From Halopseudomonas pelagia CL-AP6 (GTDB lineage: Bacteria; Pseudomonadota; Gammaproteobacteria; Pseudomonadales; Pseudomonadaceae), in NCBI RefSeq assembly GCF_000410875.1, contig NZ_AROI01000026.1, forward strand, positions 105,795 through 169,794: a stretch of DNA of 64,000 bases, given 5' to 3'. Shown piece by piece: positions 19,495 through 29,186 of this stretch. Both the position numbers and the translations under genes were made by a program. The notes beneath the pieces were generated by a model. That model had not been told where the DNA came from, did not search any database, and worked only from the letters and a program-made list of their open reading frames with translations. The first letter of the stretch is position 1. Each line of letters starts with the position of its first letter.

Positions 19495-20607
19495 TCAGCT
19501 CTCCTGCAGAATCCGCAACATGCGGCGCAGCGGTTCAGCCGCGCCCCATAGAAGCTGATCACCAACAGTAAATGCCGACAGGTACTGCGAGCCCATGTTC
19601 AGCTTGCGCAGGCGCCCGACTGGTACGGATAAGGTGCCAGTGACGGCAGTCGGCGTCAGATCGCGCAGCGTATCTTCCTTGGTATTGGGCACCACCTTGG
19701 ACCAGGGATTGTGCTCGGCGAGCATGGACTCGATATCCGCCAGCGGCACATCCTTGTTCAGCTTGATGGTCAGCGCCTGGCTGTGGCAACGCATGGCGCC
19801 TATGCGCACGCAAATACCATCGACCGGGATCGGCCGGCCACTGCGACCAATGATCTTGTTGGTCTCCGCCTGGGCCTTCCACTCTTCACGGCTCTGCCCG
19901 TTGGGCAACTGCTTGTCGATCCAGGGGATCAGACTGCCTGCCAGTGGCACACCGAAGTGCTCGGCCGGGAATGACTCGTTGCGCAAGGTTGCGGCTACCT
20001 GGCGGTCAATTTCCAAAATAGCGCTGGCCGGATCGGCCAACTTGTCCGCTACCGAGGCGTTGATAGTGCCCATCTGATTGATCAGCTCGCGCATATTCTG
20101 CGCACCCGCGCCACTGGCGGCCTGGTAGGTCATGGCGCTCATCCACTCCACAAGACCCTGCTCAAACAGTCCGCCGAGCCCCATCAGCATAAGGCTAACC
20201 GTACAGTTGCCGCCGACGTAGGTCTTAACCCCGTCACGCAGCGCCTGATCAATACTTTTGCGGTTCACCGGATCGAGGATGATCACTGCTTCGTCTTCCA
20301 TGCGCAGCGTAGAAGCCGCATCAATCCAGTAGCCATTCCAGCCTTCAGCACGCAGCTTCGGGTAGACCGCCTGAGTGTAATCACCACCCTGGCAGGTAAT
20401 AATCACGTCCAGCGGCTTCAGCGACTCGATATCAAAGGCATCTTTCAGCGGCGGAGTATCTTTGCCGATATCCGGACCTGCTCCGCCTACATTCGAGGTG
20501 GTGAAGAACACCGGCTCGATGCCGGCAAAATCGTTTTCTTCGCGCATGCGCTGCATCAGCACCGAACCAACCATGCCACGCCAGCCAACCAGACCTACTT
20601 GTTTCAT
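19495..20607 (-). CDS. asd: aspartate-semialdehyde dehydrogenase
   Basis: A 370-residue NADPH-dependent dehydrogenase converting beta-aspartyl phosphate to aspartate semialdehyde, the branch point for lysine/DAP, threonine and methionine. The start [21 protein letters not shown] is the NADP motif; the catalytic cysteine is in [11 protein letters not shown], and [16 protein letters not shown] follows; the substrate arginine region lies in [16 protein letters not shown] chose the ATG at 20607; the longer frame to 20817 adds 70 residues reading through the intergenic region and part of leuB. It sits 76 bp after leuB and ends at a clear terminator. Confidence 0.96.
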   Translation of the reverse strand: MKQVGLVGWRGMVGSVLMQRMREENDFAGIEPVFFTTSNVGGAGPDIGKDTPPLKDAFDIESLKPLDVIITCQGGDYTQAVYPKLRAEGWNGYWIDAASTLRMEDEAVIILDPVNRKSIDQALRDGVKTYVGGNCTVSLMLMGLGGLFEQGLVEWMSAMTYQAASGAGAQNMRELINQMGTINASVADKLADPASAILEIDRQVAATLRNESFPAEHFGVPLAGSLIPWIDKQLPNGQSREEWKAQAETNKIIGRSGRPIPVDGICVRIGAMRCHSQALTIKLNKDVPLADIESMLAEHNPWSKVVPNTKEDTLRDLTPTAVTGTLSVPVGRLRKLNMGSQYLSAFTVGDQLLWGAAEPLRRMLRILQES

Positions 20608-20645
20608 AACTACAACCCCCCGTGGGGTAAATTCAAAGACAATTA

Positions 20646-20664
20646 CGCCCGGACATGCCGGGCG
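20646..20664 (-). other. perfect inverted repeat between leuB and asd
   Basis: Arms CGCCCGG and CCGGGCG flank the 5-base loop ACATG. On the minus strand it follows the leuB stop, but the downstream sequence has no strong U run, so it may be a weak terminator or a processing hairpin. Confidence 0.5.
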
Positions 20665-20683
20665 CAACGCAAAGCCGTACAGT

Positions 20684-21766
20684 TTACAGGTTTTTAAGGG
20701 CTGCGGCCACGGCGTCACCCATCTGCGCCGTTCCCACCAACTGACAACCCTCTGACATGATGTCGCCAGTGCGCAGCTTCTCATCAAGCACCAGGCTGAC
20801 CGCCTGCTCAATCGCATCCGCCGCCGCTACCTGGTTAAAGCTGTAGCGCAGCATCATGGCTACCGACAGGATGGTCGCCAACGGGTTGGCGATGCCTTTG
20901 CCGGCGATATCCGGCGCGCTGCCGTGGCAAGGCTCGTACATGCCCTTATTGTTGGCATCCAGCGACGCCGACGGCAACATGCCGATCGAGCCAGTCAGCA
21001 TGGACGCCTGATCGGAGAGAATATCGCCAAACAGGTTATCGGTGACGATTACATCAAATTGCTTGGGCGCCCTAACCAGTTGCATCGCCGCGTTATCAAC
21101 GTACATGTGCGAGAGCTCGACATCCGGATAGTCTTTGCCTACCTCCTCGACCACTTCACGCCATAGCTGGCTGGAAGCCAGCACGTTGGCCTTGTCCACC
21201 GAACAGAGCTTCTTGCCGCGCAGGCGCGCCGAGTCAAAACCAACCTTAGCGATGCGCCGCACTTCAGATTCGCTGTAAGGCAGCGTATCAAAGGCAAAGC
21301 GCTCACCTGACTCCAGCACCTTGCGCTCGCGCGGCTGACCAAAGTAAATGCCGCCGGTCAGCTCACGAACAATAAGAATGTCGAGCCCAGACACCACGTC
21401 TGGCTTCAGCGTGGAGGCCTCAGCCAATTGCGGATAGAGAATCGCCGGACGCAGATTACCAAACAGCCCCAGTTGCGAGCGAATCTTCAGCAGGCCGCGC
21501 TCCGGGCGCAGTGCAGGATCGATGCTATCCCATTTGGGGCCGCCCACCGCGCCGAGCAGAATGGCATCAGCCTGGCGCGCACGCGCCAAGGTTTCATCCG
21601 CTAGCGGACTGCCGTAGCGATCATAGGCTGCACCGCCCAGATCGTCGTAGCTTAGCTCCGCGCCTAGACTGTACTTGTCGTTAGCCAGCTCCAGCACCTT
21701 GACCGCTTCGGCCATGATTTCGGGGCCGATACCGTCGCCAGGCAGAATCAGAATCTTCATACTCAT
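20684..21766 (-). CDS. leuB: 3-isopropylmalate dehydrogenase
   Basis: A 360-residue NAD-dependent enzyme oxidatively decarboxylating 3-isopropylmalate in leucine synthesis. The start [17 protein letters not shown] is the family N-terminus; [26 protein letters not shown] and [10 protein letters not shown] form the substrate site with its arginines, and [22 protein letters not shown] carries the metal-binding aspartates. The ATG at 21766 has GGAAGG upstream and is preferred to the longer frame. It is 37 bp from leuD. The methyltransferase gene I recall between leuD and leuB in P. aeruginosa is absent here. Confidence 0.96.
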   Translation of the reverse strand: MSMKILILPGDGIGPEIMAEAVKVLELANDKYSLGAELSYDDLGGAAYDRYGSPLADETLARARQADAILLGAVGGPKWDSIDPALRPERGLLKIRSQLGLFGNLRPAILYPQLAEASTLKPDVVSGLDILIVRELTGGIYFGQPRERKVLESGERFAFDTLPYSESEVRRIAKVGFDSARLRGKKLCSVDKANVLASSQLWREVVEEVGKDYPDVELSHMYVDNAAMQLVRAPKQFDVIVTDNLFGDILSDQASMLTGSIGMLPSASLDANNKGMYEPCHGSAPDIAGKGIANPLATILSVAMMLRYSFNQVAAADAIEQAVSLVLDEKLRTGDIMSEGCQLVGTAQMGDAVAAALKNL

Positions 21767-21803
21767 TGTCTTTTCCTTCCAATCAGAACCGTTGCCGGCT
21801 GTA

Positions 21804-22457
21804 TCAGACGCCCTTGATGGCGCCAAACAACCAGGGGTTGTCTCGCTTGTGGCCGACTTCAAAAGCGCGAATTGCCTCCGCGTCTTCCAGCGTCAAACCG
21901 ATATCGTCCAGACCGTTGAGCAAGCAATGCTTGCGGAAGGCATCGACCTCGAAGCTGTACTGCTCGCCGTCGGGCCGAGTGACGGTCTGCGCCTGCAGAT
22001 CGACGGTCAGTTGATAACCCGGATTCTGCTCCGCCTGCACGAACAGATCTTCAATATCTTTTTCATTTAAAACAATGGGTAACAGGCCATTTTTAAAGCT
22101 ATTATTATAGAAAATATCGGCGTAGCTGGGAGCCAGAATAGCTCTAAAGCCATACTCTTCCAACGCCCAGGGTGCATGCTCACGGCTGGAGCCGCAGCCA
22201 AAATTCTTACGCGCCAGCAGCACACTGGCGCCTTGGTAGCGCAGCTGATTAAGCACAAAATCCGGGTTCAGCGGGCGATGCGACGCATCCTGATCCGGCA
22301 AACCCTCATCCAGATAACGCCATTCATCGAACAGGTTCTTGCCAAAACCACTGCGGCGGATCGATTTGAGAAACTGCTTGGGAATGATCTGATCGGTATC
22401 CACATTGGCACGGTCCAGCGGCGCGACCAAGCCGGTATGCTGAGTAAAAGGCTTCAT
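21804..22457 (-). CDS. leuD: 3-isopropylmalate dehydratase small subunit
   Basis: A 217-residue small subunit of isopropylmalate isomerase. Recognisable marks are [19 protein letters not shown] near the N-terminus, the [16 protein letters not shown] segment, and [21 protein letters not shown]. It pairs with LeuC to interconvert 2- and 3-isopropylmalate. The ATG at 22457 overlaps the leuC stop by 4 bp, so the two subunits are translationally coupled. Confidence 0.96.
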   Translation of the reverse strand: MKPFTQHTGLVAPLDRANVDTDQIIPKQFLKSIRRSGFGKNLFDEWRYLDEGLPDQDASHRPLNPDFVLNQLRYQGASVLLARKNFGCGSSREHAPWALEEYGFRAILAPSYADIFYNNSFKNGLLPIVLNEKDIEDLFVQAEQNPGYQLTVDLQAQTVTRPDGEQYSFEVDAFRKHCLLNGLDDIGLTLEDAEAIRAFEVGHKRDNPWLFGAIKGV

Positions 22458-23887
22458 GCGCTGACCTCCTGGTTAAGCATGTCACGAACATCAACGAAAT
22501 GACCGGCGATCGCCGCCGCCGCAGCCATGGCCGGGCTGACCAGATGAGTACGCCCGCCGTTACCCTGGCGCCCCTCAAAGTTCCGGTTGGATGTGGAGGC
22601 ACAATGTTCACCGGACTCAAGACGGTCCGGGTTCATCGCCAGGCACATGGAGCAGCCGGGATCGCGCCACTCGAAACCGGCGGCCTTGAAAATCTGGTCC
22701 AGCCCTTCCAGCTCTGCCTGCTCTTTTACCAGACCGGAGCCCGGCACGACCATGGCCTGCTTGATGCTTGACGATACCTGCCTACCTTTGGCCACGACAG
22801 CGGCGGCGCGCAGATCTTCAATTCGCGAATTGGTACAGGAACCGATAAATACCCTATCCAGCTTGATCGAGGTGATCGGTTGATTGGCCTCCAGCCCCAT
22901 ATACTTGAGGGCGCGCTCGTAGCCATCGCGCTTGACCGCATCTGACTCCTGGATCGGGTCTGGCACCAGCGCGTCCACGGCGACGACCATTTCCGGAGAG
23001 GTTCCCCAGGACACCTGTGGCTTGATGCTAGCCGCATCCAGCTCAACAACGGTATCGAATACCGCACCCTCGTCGGATACCAGCTCTTTCCAGGCAGCCA
23101 CGGCCATATCCCAGTCTGCGCCCTTGGGTGCATAGGGCCGGCCTTCAACATAGGCGATAGTTTTAGCATCGCATGCAACCATGCCGACGCGCGCACCCGC
23201 TTCAATGGCCATGTTGCAGATGGTCATGCGCCCTTCCATCGACAGATCACGGATCGCCGAGCCGGCGAACTCGATGGCATGACCATTACCGCCGGCGGTG
23301 CCGATCTGGCCAATGACGGCGAGCACCACGTCCTTGGCAGTGACGCCAAAGCCCAGCTCACCTTCGACCTTGACCAACATGTTCTTCATTTTCTTGGCCA
23401 CCAGACACTGGGTAGCCAGCACATGCTCGACCTCAGAGGTGCCAATACCATGCGCCAGCGCAGCGAAGGCCCCGTGCGTCGCCGTGTGTGAATCACCACA
23501 GACCACGGTCATGCCAGGCAGGGTAGCACCCTGCTCCGGCCCGACCACATGCACAATGCCCTGACGGCGGTCGGTCATCTTGAATTCGAGAATGCCGAAA
23601 TCCGTGCAATTGTCGTCCAGGGTAGTCACTTGCAGCTTGGACACCAGGTCGCTGATGCCGGATACCCCAGCTGCACGGTTGGTGGTCGGCACGTTGTGAT
23701 CCGGCGTCGCCAGATTGGCGTCGATGCGCCAAGGCTTGCGACCGGCCAGCCGCAGCCCTTCAAAGGCCTGCGGCGAGGTCACTTCATGCAACAGGTGGCG
23801 GTCTATATAAAGTAATGCGGAACCATCGTCGCGCTGCTTGACCAGATGGTTGTCCCAAAGCTTGTCGTAAAGGGTTTTGGCGGACAT
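22454..23887 (-). CDS. leuC: 3-isopropylmalate dehydratase large subunit
   Basis: A 477-residue aconitase-family [4Fe-4S] subunit of isopropylmalate isomerase. The start [16 protein letters not shown] is the family N-terminus, [32 protein letters not shown] is characteristic, and the cluster cysteines lie in [14 protein letters not shown] and the later [12 protein letters not shown]. The ATG at 23887 is chosen because of AGGAGT just upstream and the homologous N-terminus. First gene of leuCDB; a LysR-type gene is divergent from it, with a shared control region of about 150 bp. Confidence 0.97.
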   Translation of the reverse strand: MSAKTLYDKLWDNHLVKQRDDGSALLYIDRHLLHEVTSPQAFEGLRLAGRKPWRIDANLATPDHNVPTTNRAAGVSGISDLVSKLQVTTLDDNCTDFGILEFKMTDRRQGIVHVVGPEQGATLPGMTVVCGDSHTATHGAFAALAHGIGTSEVEHVLATQCLVAKKMKNMLVKVEGELGFGVTAKDVVLAVIGQIGTAGGNGHAIEFAGSAIRDLSMEGRMTICNMAIEAGARVGMVACDAKTIAYVEGRPYAPKGADWDMAVAAWKELVSDEGAVFDTVVELDAASIKPQVSWGTSPEMVVAVDALVPDPIQESDAVKRDGYERALKYMGLEANQPITSIKLDRVFIGSCTNSRIEDLRAAAVVAKGRQVSSSIKQAMVVPGSGLVKEQAELEGLDQIFKAAGFEWRDPGCSMCLAMNPDRLESGEHCASTSNRNFEGRQGNGGRTHLVSPAMAAAAAIAGHFVDVRDMLNQEVSA

Positions 23888-24007
23888 GCTGTACTCCTGA
23901 ATCAGGCTAATGCTGCCACGCAAAACAATAAGCGTCCGTTCTGCGGTGCTGTTATGTCAATTCACCCAGCAAGCTTAAAAGCTGGCAATCGATAACACAA
24001 ATTCATA

Positions 24008-24026
24008 TTATTCATGGATTGAATAA
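24008..24026. promoter_or_regulatory. LysR-type operator candidate between leuC and its divergent regulator
   Basis: TTATTCATGGATTGAATAA is a perfect inverted repeat: 7-base arms (TTATTCA/TGAATAA) around a 5-base spacer. It contains the T-N11-A pattern of LysR-type boxes and lies in the leuC/lysR divergent region, only 18 bp before the presumed regulator start, which suits autorepression. Function is inferred. Confidence 0.6.
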
Positions 24027-24044
24027 CCTTTCGGAATACGGATC

Positions 24045-24917
24045 ATCGATACTGCCAATCTTTCGGCGTTCCTCGCTGTTGCTGAACACGCGTCCTTTTC
24101 TCGCGCCGGCGACCAATTGCATTTGACCCAACCTGCGATCAGCAAGCGGATCGCAACACTCGAGCAGCAGCTGGGCGCGCGATTATTTGACCGCATTGGC
24201 CGCCATGTGACGCTAACCGAAGCCGGTCGGGCATTGAAACCCCGTGCCGAACAAATCATCAATGCCCTGAGTGATACCCAGCGAGCGCTGAGCAATTTAT
24301 CCAGCCGTGTACAGGGCCGACTAAGCATGGCTACCAGTCATCATATCGGACTGCATCGGCTACCTCCGGTCTTGCGTAGTTACACGGTGAATTATCCGGA
24401 CGTGGCCTTGGATATCGACTTCCTTGATTCTGAAGTCGCCTACGCCAAGGTCCTGCATGGCGAAATAGAGCTCGCCGTTATTACGCTCGCACCCGCTGTG
24501 GAGCCGCCCATAGTAGCGCGCGCCATTTGGGACGACCCTCTGGATTTTGTGGTTGCCCCAGAGCATCCACTGGCCGCTCTGCCACAGGTCAGTCTGGCGC
24601 AACTGGCGGTTTACCCTGCGGTATTTCCGGGAGCCAATACATTTACTCACAATGTCGTAAGCCAGCTATTCCAGCAGCGCGGGGTGACGCCACAGATAAG
24701 CATGAGCACCAATTATCTGGAAACGATCAAGATGATGGTCTCAATCGGATTAGCGTGGAGCGTGCTGCCCCGCACCATGCTTGATCAGCAGGTCACCGCC
24801 CTGACCGTGCCAGGCGTCAATCTGCAGCGCCAGCTCGGGGTGATATGGCACAGCGGCAGAACCCTATCTAATGCCGCCCGGGCGTTGGTCAGCCAACTGG
24901 ATCGCAAGCAAATGTAA
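24045..24917 (+). CDS. LysR family regulator, divergent from leuC; non-canonical start
   Basis: A LysR-type regulator of about 290 residues. The N-terminal winged helix-turn-helix reads LSAFLAVAEHASFSRAGDQ, then LHLTQPAISKRIATLEQQLG, and is intact, followed by a typical effector domain. In this frame the nearest upstream stop is TAA at 24024, and between it and the helix-turn-helix there is no ATG, GTG, TTG or CTG; the first canonical start is TTG at 24117, which would delete the first helix. I place the start at an ATC (24045), 9 bases after GGA, matching the usual MDT-like N-terminus; ATC at 24042 or ATA at 24036 are alternatives. Synteny suggests control of the leucine genes, which is unproven. 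Confidence 0.75.
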   Translation: MDTANLSAFLAVAEHASFSRAGDQLHLTQPAISKRIATLEQQLGARLFDRIGRHVTLTEAGRALKPRAEQIINALSDTQRALSNLSSRVQGRLSMATSHHIGLHRLPPVLRSYTVNYPDVALDIDFLDSEVAYAKVLHGEIELAVITLAPAVEPPIVARAIWDDPLDFVVAPEHPLAALPQVSLAQLAVYPAVFPGANTFTHNVVSQLFQQRGVTPQISMSTNYLETIKMMVSIGLAWSVLPRTMLDQQVTALTVPGVNLQRQLGVIWHSGRTLSNAARALVSQLDRKQM

Positions 24918-25020
24918 TCACGCCTTGTTGCCAAGCCCTTCTGGGTCTATTTTTAATACAATTGCAATATAGGTTCTACGGACTCTACTTTGTTAATGAA
25001 CTCGATCCAGGAAGGGTCTC

Positions 25021-28000
25021 ATGCGGCAGTTACCAGGGGCAGATCTTCACACCAGCGGATCGGATACAGACGAAGCTTTCAGACTTCTATTCCACCGCAT
25101 GCCCATCGCCAGCATGCTTGCCGAGGCGGCCACAAGTCGTGTGATTGATGTCAATCCGGCTTTTGAAGACCTATTTGGCTGGCGACCGGACAACATCATT
25201 AACCAACTGTCTTCAGAGTTCCCGCTTTGGGCAAGTAAAAAACAACGCCAGCAGTTACTCAATCTGTTTACTATAAAAGGCCGCCTGGTCAAATTCGAAG
25301 GCGTCCTGCGCTGCCGAAGCGGCGAATTGAAAACCTGTCTTATTTCAATGGAAAGCATCGTGGTGCACGGCGTCGAATGTCGGCTCTCGATGGCCCATGA
25401 TATAACCGCACGCATCCACACAGAACGGGAGCTGAAGGTATCGCAGGAGAAATACCACAAAGCGTTCAACGCCAGCCACGATGCAGTACTGGTCATGGAT
25501 TTGCAGACCGAATTGCTGGTGGAAGCCAATAACGCCTTTCAAATACTCAGTGGCCTTGCTGCCCAAGATGCCATCGGACATACCTTGCCCGAACTCGGCA
25601 TCATCGACAGGGCGTCCATGGCGCTACTGCATAGCAAGTTGAGCCAAACCGGCCGTGTTCGTGACCATGAACTCAGTATTCGCCGCAGCGACGGCGCTAG
25701 TCGGGATATCCGTCTGTATGCTGAGCCGGTAATGGTCGCTGGCAATAATTGCCTGGTCATGACCGCGCATGACATTACCGAACAAAAGCTGCGCGACACT
25801 GCCCTGCGGGAAAGCCAGGAACGTCTCAACATGGCGCTCGAAGCCGCGCAGATGGGCATCTGGGATTGGAGCCCATCCAGCGGGATGCTGCATTGCTCCG
25901 CACGCGCCGCAGCCCTGCATGGACGGCAGCCGGTGGAGTGGAATGGGCCGCTGATCGAATTTATGACAGATATCCCGGCCAAGCATCGCCGGCAGCTGCG
26001 TCGCAGCTTTATCGCCATTTGTCGCGGGCAGCAGTCTTATTACCGCTTGGCGTACAGCCTGCAGCCAAACAACGGCGGACTGCGCTGGCTGGAGGTGACC
26101 GCTACGCTGCATAGAAATACCGATGGCAGCTTTCAGCGTATGGTCGGCACGCTGAAAGACATTACCGAACAGCGCCGCAGCGAACAGGCACTGATGCGCA
26201 GCGAGGCCAAGTTTTCCGCCCTGTTTCAAGGCTCACCCGATCCCTATATCCTGGTTAACGCTTCAACTCAGTTGGTCATCGAGATTAACCAGAGCTTCAG
26301 TCGGATTTTCGGTTACAGCTTGCAGGATATTATTGGCAAGACTGCGCTGGAGGTGGGTTTTTGGCGCAACCCCCAGGACCGCGCCGCGATTGTAGCGGCG
26401 ATTGAGCGCGATAATGGTCTGGAAAGCATAGAGATCGATTTCCTCACGCGCGAGGGCCTACCTCTGACCTGCGAGGTATCCAGCCGCTTTATTACCATCA
26501 ATCGGCAACTATGTATGTTGTCGACGTTCAAGGATATTACCGCCCGCAAGCAGGCTGAAGCGGCCCTGCGCGCCTCCGAAGACAAATTTGCGCGCGCCTT
26601 CAAGGCGAGCCCTGATTCCATCAGTATCAGCGAGAAAGCCAGTGGCAGACACCTGGAAATCAATGAGGGCTTTACCAGGCTAACCGGCTTCTGCGCCGCT
26701 GAGGCGATTGGCAAAACCGCTAGAGAAATGAATATCTGGGCCGACTACTCTGAACGCACAGTACTGATCGATGAATTGGAGCGGTATGGCCGTGTGCGGC
26801 AAAAGGAAATGCGCATCAACGGCAAGTTTGGCCAGGAGCTGCTGGTGTCGGTTTCGATCGAACCGGTGGTCATCGAGAATGTTGATTGCATGCTGTTAAC
26901 CGCCCGAGACATCACTGAGCAGAAGCTTATCGAGGCTCGAGTCAAGCATCTGGCCTATCACGATGCGCTCACCGACTTGCCTAATCGGCTGCTACTGACT
27001 GACCGCCTAGAGCAGAACCTGGCCGCCTGCGAACGCCACGGCGAGACCAGCGCGCTGTTGTTCTTTGACCTCGACCATTTCAAACATATCAACGATTCAC
27101 TCGGCCACTCCTGCGGTGACGCCGTGTTGCGGGAAGTCACTCGCCGCTTATTGGCCCAGGTGCGCAAGGTGGACACGGTGGCCAGACTCGGAGGCGATGA
27201 ATTTGTAGTACTGCTATGCGGGCTGGATCAAGCACCCGACACATTGCGCCCACAAGCACTGCATAGTGCTCAGAAGCTGCTCACCGAGCTGTCTTCACCC
27301 ATGCTCATCGAAGGACACAGCCTGCATATTAGCTGTAGCATTGGTATTGCCCTATTGCCGGAGCACGGCAGCAACCCGGACGACCTGCTAAAGCGCGCCG
27401 ACATAGCCCTCTACAAGGTTAAGGAAAATGGGCGAAACGGCATCGCCTTCTTCGAGCAGGCCATGCAAATCGCTGCCAGTGAGAGGCTATCAGTCGAAAC
27501 CGAGTTACGCGTCGCAGTCAGCAAATGTGAGTTCGTACTCTTTTACCAACCTCAGTTTGACGCCCTTGAACAACGCATCGTTGGCGCCGAAGCCCTCATT
27601 CGCTGGATGCACCCAAGCAAAGGGCTTACCAGCCCCACGGGATTCATCCACGTGCTTGAAGAGAGCGGCATGATCCTCGAAGTCGGCACCTGGGTGCTCG
27701 GGCGGGCTTGTCAGTTCATTGCTGAGCTGTTGCGACAGGGCCATGTCAATTCTGACGAGTTCAGCCTGAGCGTGAATATCAGCCCCCGGCAATTCCGCCA
27801 ACCCGATTTTGTCGAGCAGGTCCGCCATGCGATCGATAGCCGTGGCGTACCGGCGCGCTGCTTGAAGCTGGAAATAACCGAGAACATCATTATCCAGAAC
27901 ATCAACGACACCGTCGCCAAGATGCAGGAGTTACGCGATACGGGCGTCAGGTTTGCTCTGGATGACTTTGGTACTGGCTATTCTTCGCTAAGTTATCTCA

Positions 28001-28278
28001 AACGCCTGCCACTCGATCTGCTGAAAATCGACCAATCCTTTATTCGCGACTGTACCCGCGACGCCAATGACGCAGAAATTGTGCGTGCGATCATTGCGAT
28101 GGCGCGCAACCTGAGGCTCGAGCTGATTGCAGAGGGCGTAGAAACCCAGGAGCAACTGGACTTTCTGCAGACCCAGTCCTGCCACGCTTTTCAGGGTTAT
28201 CTGTACAGCCCACCGGTGTCCGAGGAAGATTTTGTCAGCATCCTCAGACGCGGCGCTCACAGGCTACCAGTGGTTTAA
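25021..28278 (+). CDS. multi-PAS GGDEF/EAL cyclic-di-GMP enzyme
   Basis: A 1085-residue signalling protein with about five PAS/PAC units in the first 640 residues (recurring endings such as AHDITE and TLKDITE mark each unit), a GGDEF domain, and an EAL domain. The diguanylate cyclase motif GGDEF is intact at about residues 724-728, within ARLGGDEFVVLL. The phosphodiesterase motif EAL is intact at 857-859 (GAEALIRW), with DDFGTGYSSLSYLKRLP, KIDQSF and EGVET downstream. Both activities could therefore be real. There is no membrane helix, so it is cytosolic. The ATG at 25021 has AGGAAGG upstream. It is monocistronic; the PAS ligand is unknown. Confidence 0.95.
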   Translation: MRQLPGADLHTSGSDTDEAFRLLFHRMPIASMLAEAATSRVIDVNPAFEDLFGWRPDNIINQLSSEFPLWASKKQRQQLLNLFTIKGRLVKFEGVLRCRSGELKTCLISMESIVVHGVECRLSMAHDITARIHTERELKVSQEKYHKAFNASHDAVLVMDLQTELLVEANNAFQILSGLAAQDAIGHTLPELGIIDRASMALLHSKLSQTGRVRDHELSIRRSDGASRDIRLYAEPVMVAGNNCLVMTAHDITEQKLRDTALRESQERLNMALEAAQMGIWDWSPSSGMLHCSARAAALHGRQPVEWNGPLIEFMTDIPAKHRRQLRRSFIAICRGQQSYYRLAYSLQPNNGGLRWLEVTATLHRNTDGSFQRMVGTLKDITEQRRSEQALMRSEAKFSALFQGSPDPYILVNASTQLVIEINQSFSRIFGYSLQDIIGKTALEVGFWRNPQDRAAIVAAIERDNGLESIEIDFLTREGLPLTCEVSSRFITINRQLCMLSTFKDITARKQAEAALRASEDKFARAFKASPDSISISEKASGRHLEINEGFTRLTGFCAAEAIGKTAREMNIWADYSERTVLIDELERYGRVRQKEMRINGKFGQELLVSVSIEPVVIENVDCMLLTARDITEQKLIEARVKHLAYHDALTDLPNRLLLTDRLEQNLAACERHGETSALLFFDLDHFKHINDSLGHSCGDAVLREVTRRLLAQVRKVDTVARLGGDEFVVLLCGLDQAPDTLRPQALHSAQKLLTELSSPMLIEGHSLHISCSIGIALLPEHGSNPDDLLKRADIALYKVKENGRNGIAFFEQAMQIAASERLSVETELRVAVSKCEFVLFYQPQFDALEQRIVGAEALIRWMHPSKGLTSPTGFIHVLEESGMILEVGTWVLGRACQFIAELLRQGHVNSDEFSLSVNISPRQFRQPDFVEQVRHAIDSRGVPARCLKLEITENIIIQNINDTVAKMQELRDTGVRFALDDFGTGYSSLSYLKRLPLDLLKIDQSFIRDCTRDANDAEIVRAIIAMARNLRLELIAEGVETQEQLDFLQTQSCHAFQGYLYSPPVSEEDFVSILRRGAHRLPVV

Positions 28279-28532
28279 GTAAATGTACTGGCCCGATCTT
28301 GAACGCCAAAATTTCGACTACCACAGAATGCCGTCACCTCATTTAAGAGCCCTACCGGCGACCCTGTCCACCCGGCGCCTTTAGTGTGTTCCCACACCGA
28401 GCCTAGCCCGTACGTCAAAATGCGGCCTGCGTCACAATAGTTACATACTTAATACTGAACCTATGTCATTGTATTGGGTCATAAAAGTGCGTACTAAAAA
28501 ATGCACCTATTTCAACGCACTGGAGTTTCATC

Positions 28533-29069
28533 ATGAACAAGTCAATGCTGTCGGGCATCATTCTCGGTGCTGTAGTCGCCACCGCCGGCGGTGCCATTGC
28601 TGGCTATACCGCGCTCTCAGACAAAGAGCCTACGCATGCCAAAGTGGTTAACGTGGAAGAAATCACGAAAACCGAGAAAACTCCCCGGCAGGTATGCCAG
28701 GATGTAGTAGTCAATCGGCAGAAGCCTGTTCAGGATCAACACCAGGTGCTCGGTTCAGTAGCAGGCGCGGTGGTTGGTGGCCTGCTCGGCAACCAGGTAG
28801 GCGGCGGTAGCGGCAAGAAGATCGCCACCGTTGCTGGCGCTGCGGCCGGTGGCTATGCTGGCAACAAGACCCAGGAAAGAATGCAGGCCAATAACACCTA
28901 CTCTACTACCGAAACCCGTTGCGAAACGGTTTACGATAGCAGCGACAAAGTAGTGGGCTATCAGGTCGACTACACCATTGGTGATGAAGCGGGCAGCGTT
29001 CGCATGGACCATAACCCAGGCAATCAGATTCCTCTGCAAGAAGGCCAACTGGTCCTCTCCAAGCAGTAA
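28533..29069 (+). CDS. glycine-zipper 2TM domain protein
   Basis: A 178-residue envelope protein. The N-terminus holds one hydrophobic glycine/alanine-rich helix (GIILGAVVATAGGAIAGYTAL), and a second glycine-zipper segment lies near residues 74-108 (GSVAGAVVGGLLGNQVGGG, then IATVAGAAAGGYAGNKTQE). A C-terminal segment with YDSSDKVVGYQVDYTI resembles the tail of other pseudomonad surface-antigen/Rick-17kDa-like proteins. No lipobox cysteine is seen. Role unknown, probably envelope structure or stress. Monocistronic, with a strong terminator after it. Confidence 0.88.
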   Translation: MNKSMLSGIILGAVVATAGGAIAGYTALSDKEPTHAKVVNVEEITKTEKTPRQVCQDVVVNRQKPVQDQHQVLGSVAGAVVGGLLGNQVGGGSGKKIATVAGAAAGGYAGNKTQERMQANNTYSTTETRCETVYDSSDKVVGYQVDYTIGDEAGSVRMDHNPGNQIPLQEGQLVLSKQ

Positions 29070-29084
29070 TCTAACGCCGATATC

Positions 29085-29127
29085 AGCCTGGCAGGGATGC
29101 ATACATGCTCTCCCGCCAGGCTTTTTT
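29085..29127 (+). terminator. rho-independent terminator after the glycine-zipper gene
   Basis: AGCCTGGCAGGGA pairs with TCCCGCCAGGCT (one mismatch) around a 13-base loop and is followed by a run of six T. It lies 16 bp past the stop codon. Confidence 0.88.
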
Positions 29128-29186
29128 ATATCTGACTTACAGGTATTCCCTTCTCCTTACTACCCCGTATTACTAGCCCCTCCGCT

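Noticed and set aside
24117..24917. LysR gene starting at TTG 24117
   Set aside because: This would delete the first helix of the DNA-binding domain, although matching coding sequence continues upstream to the stop at 24024.
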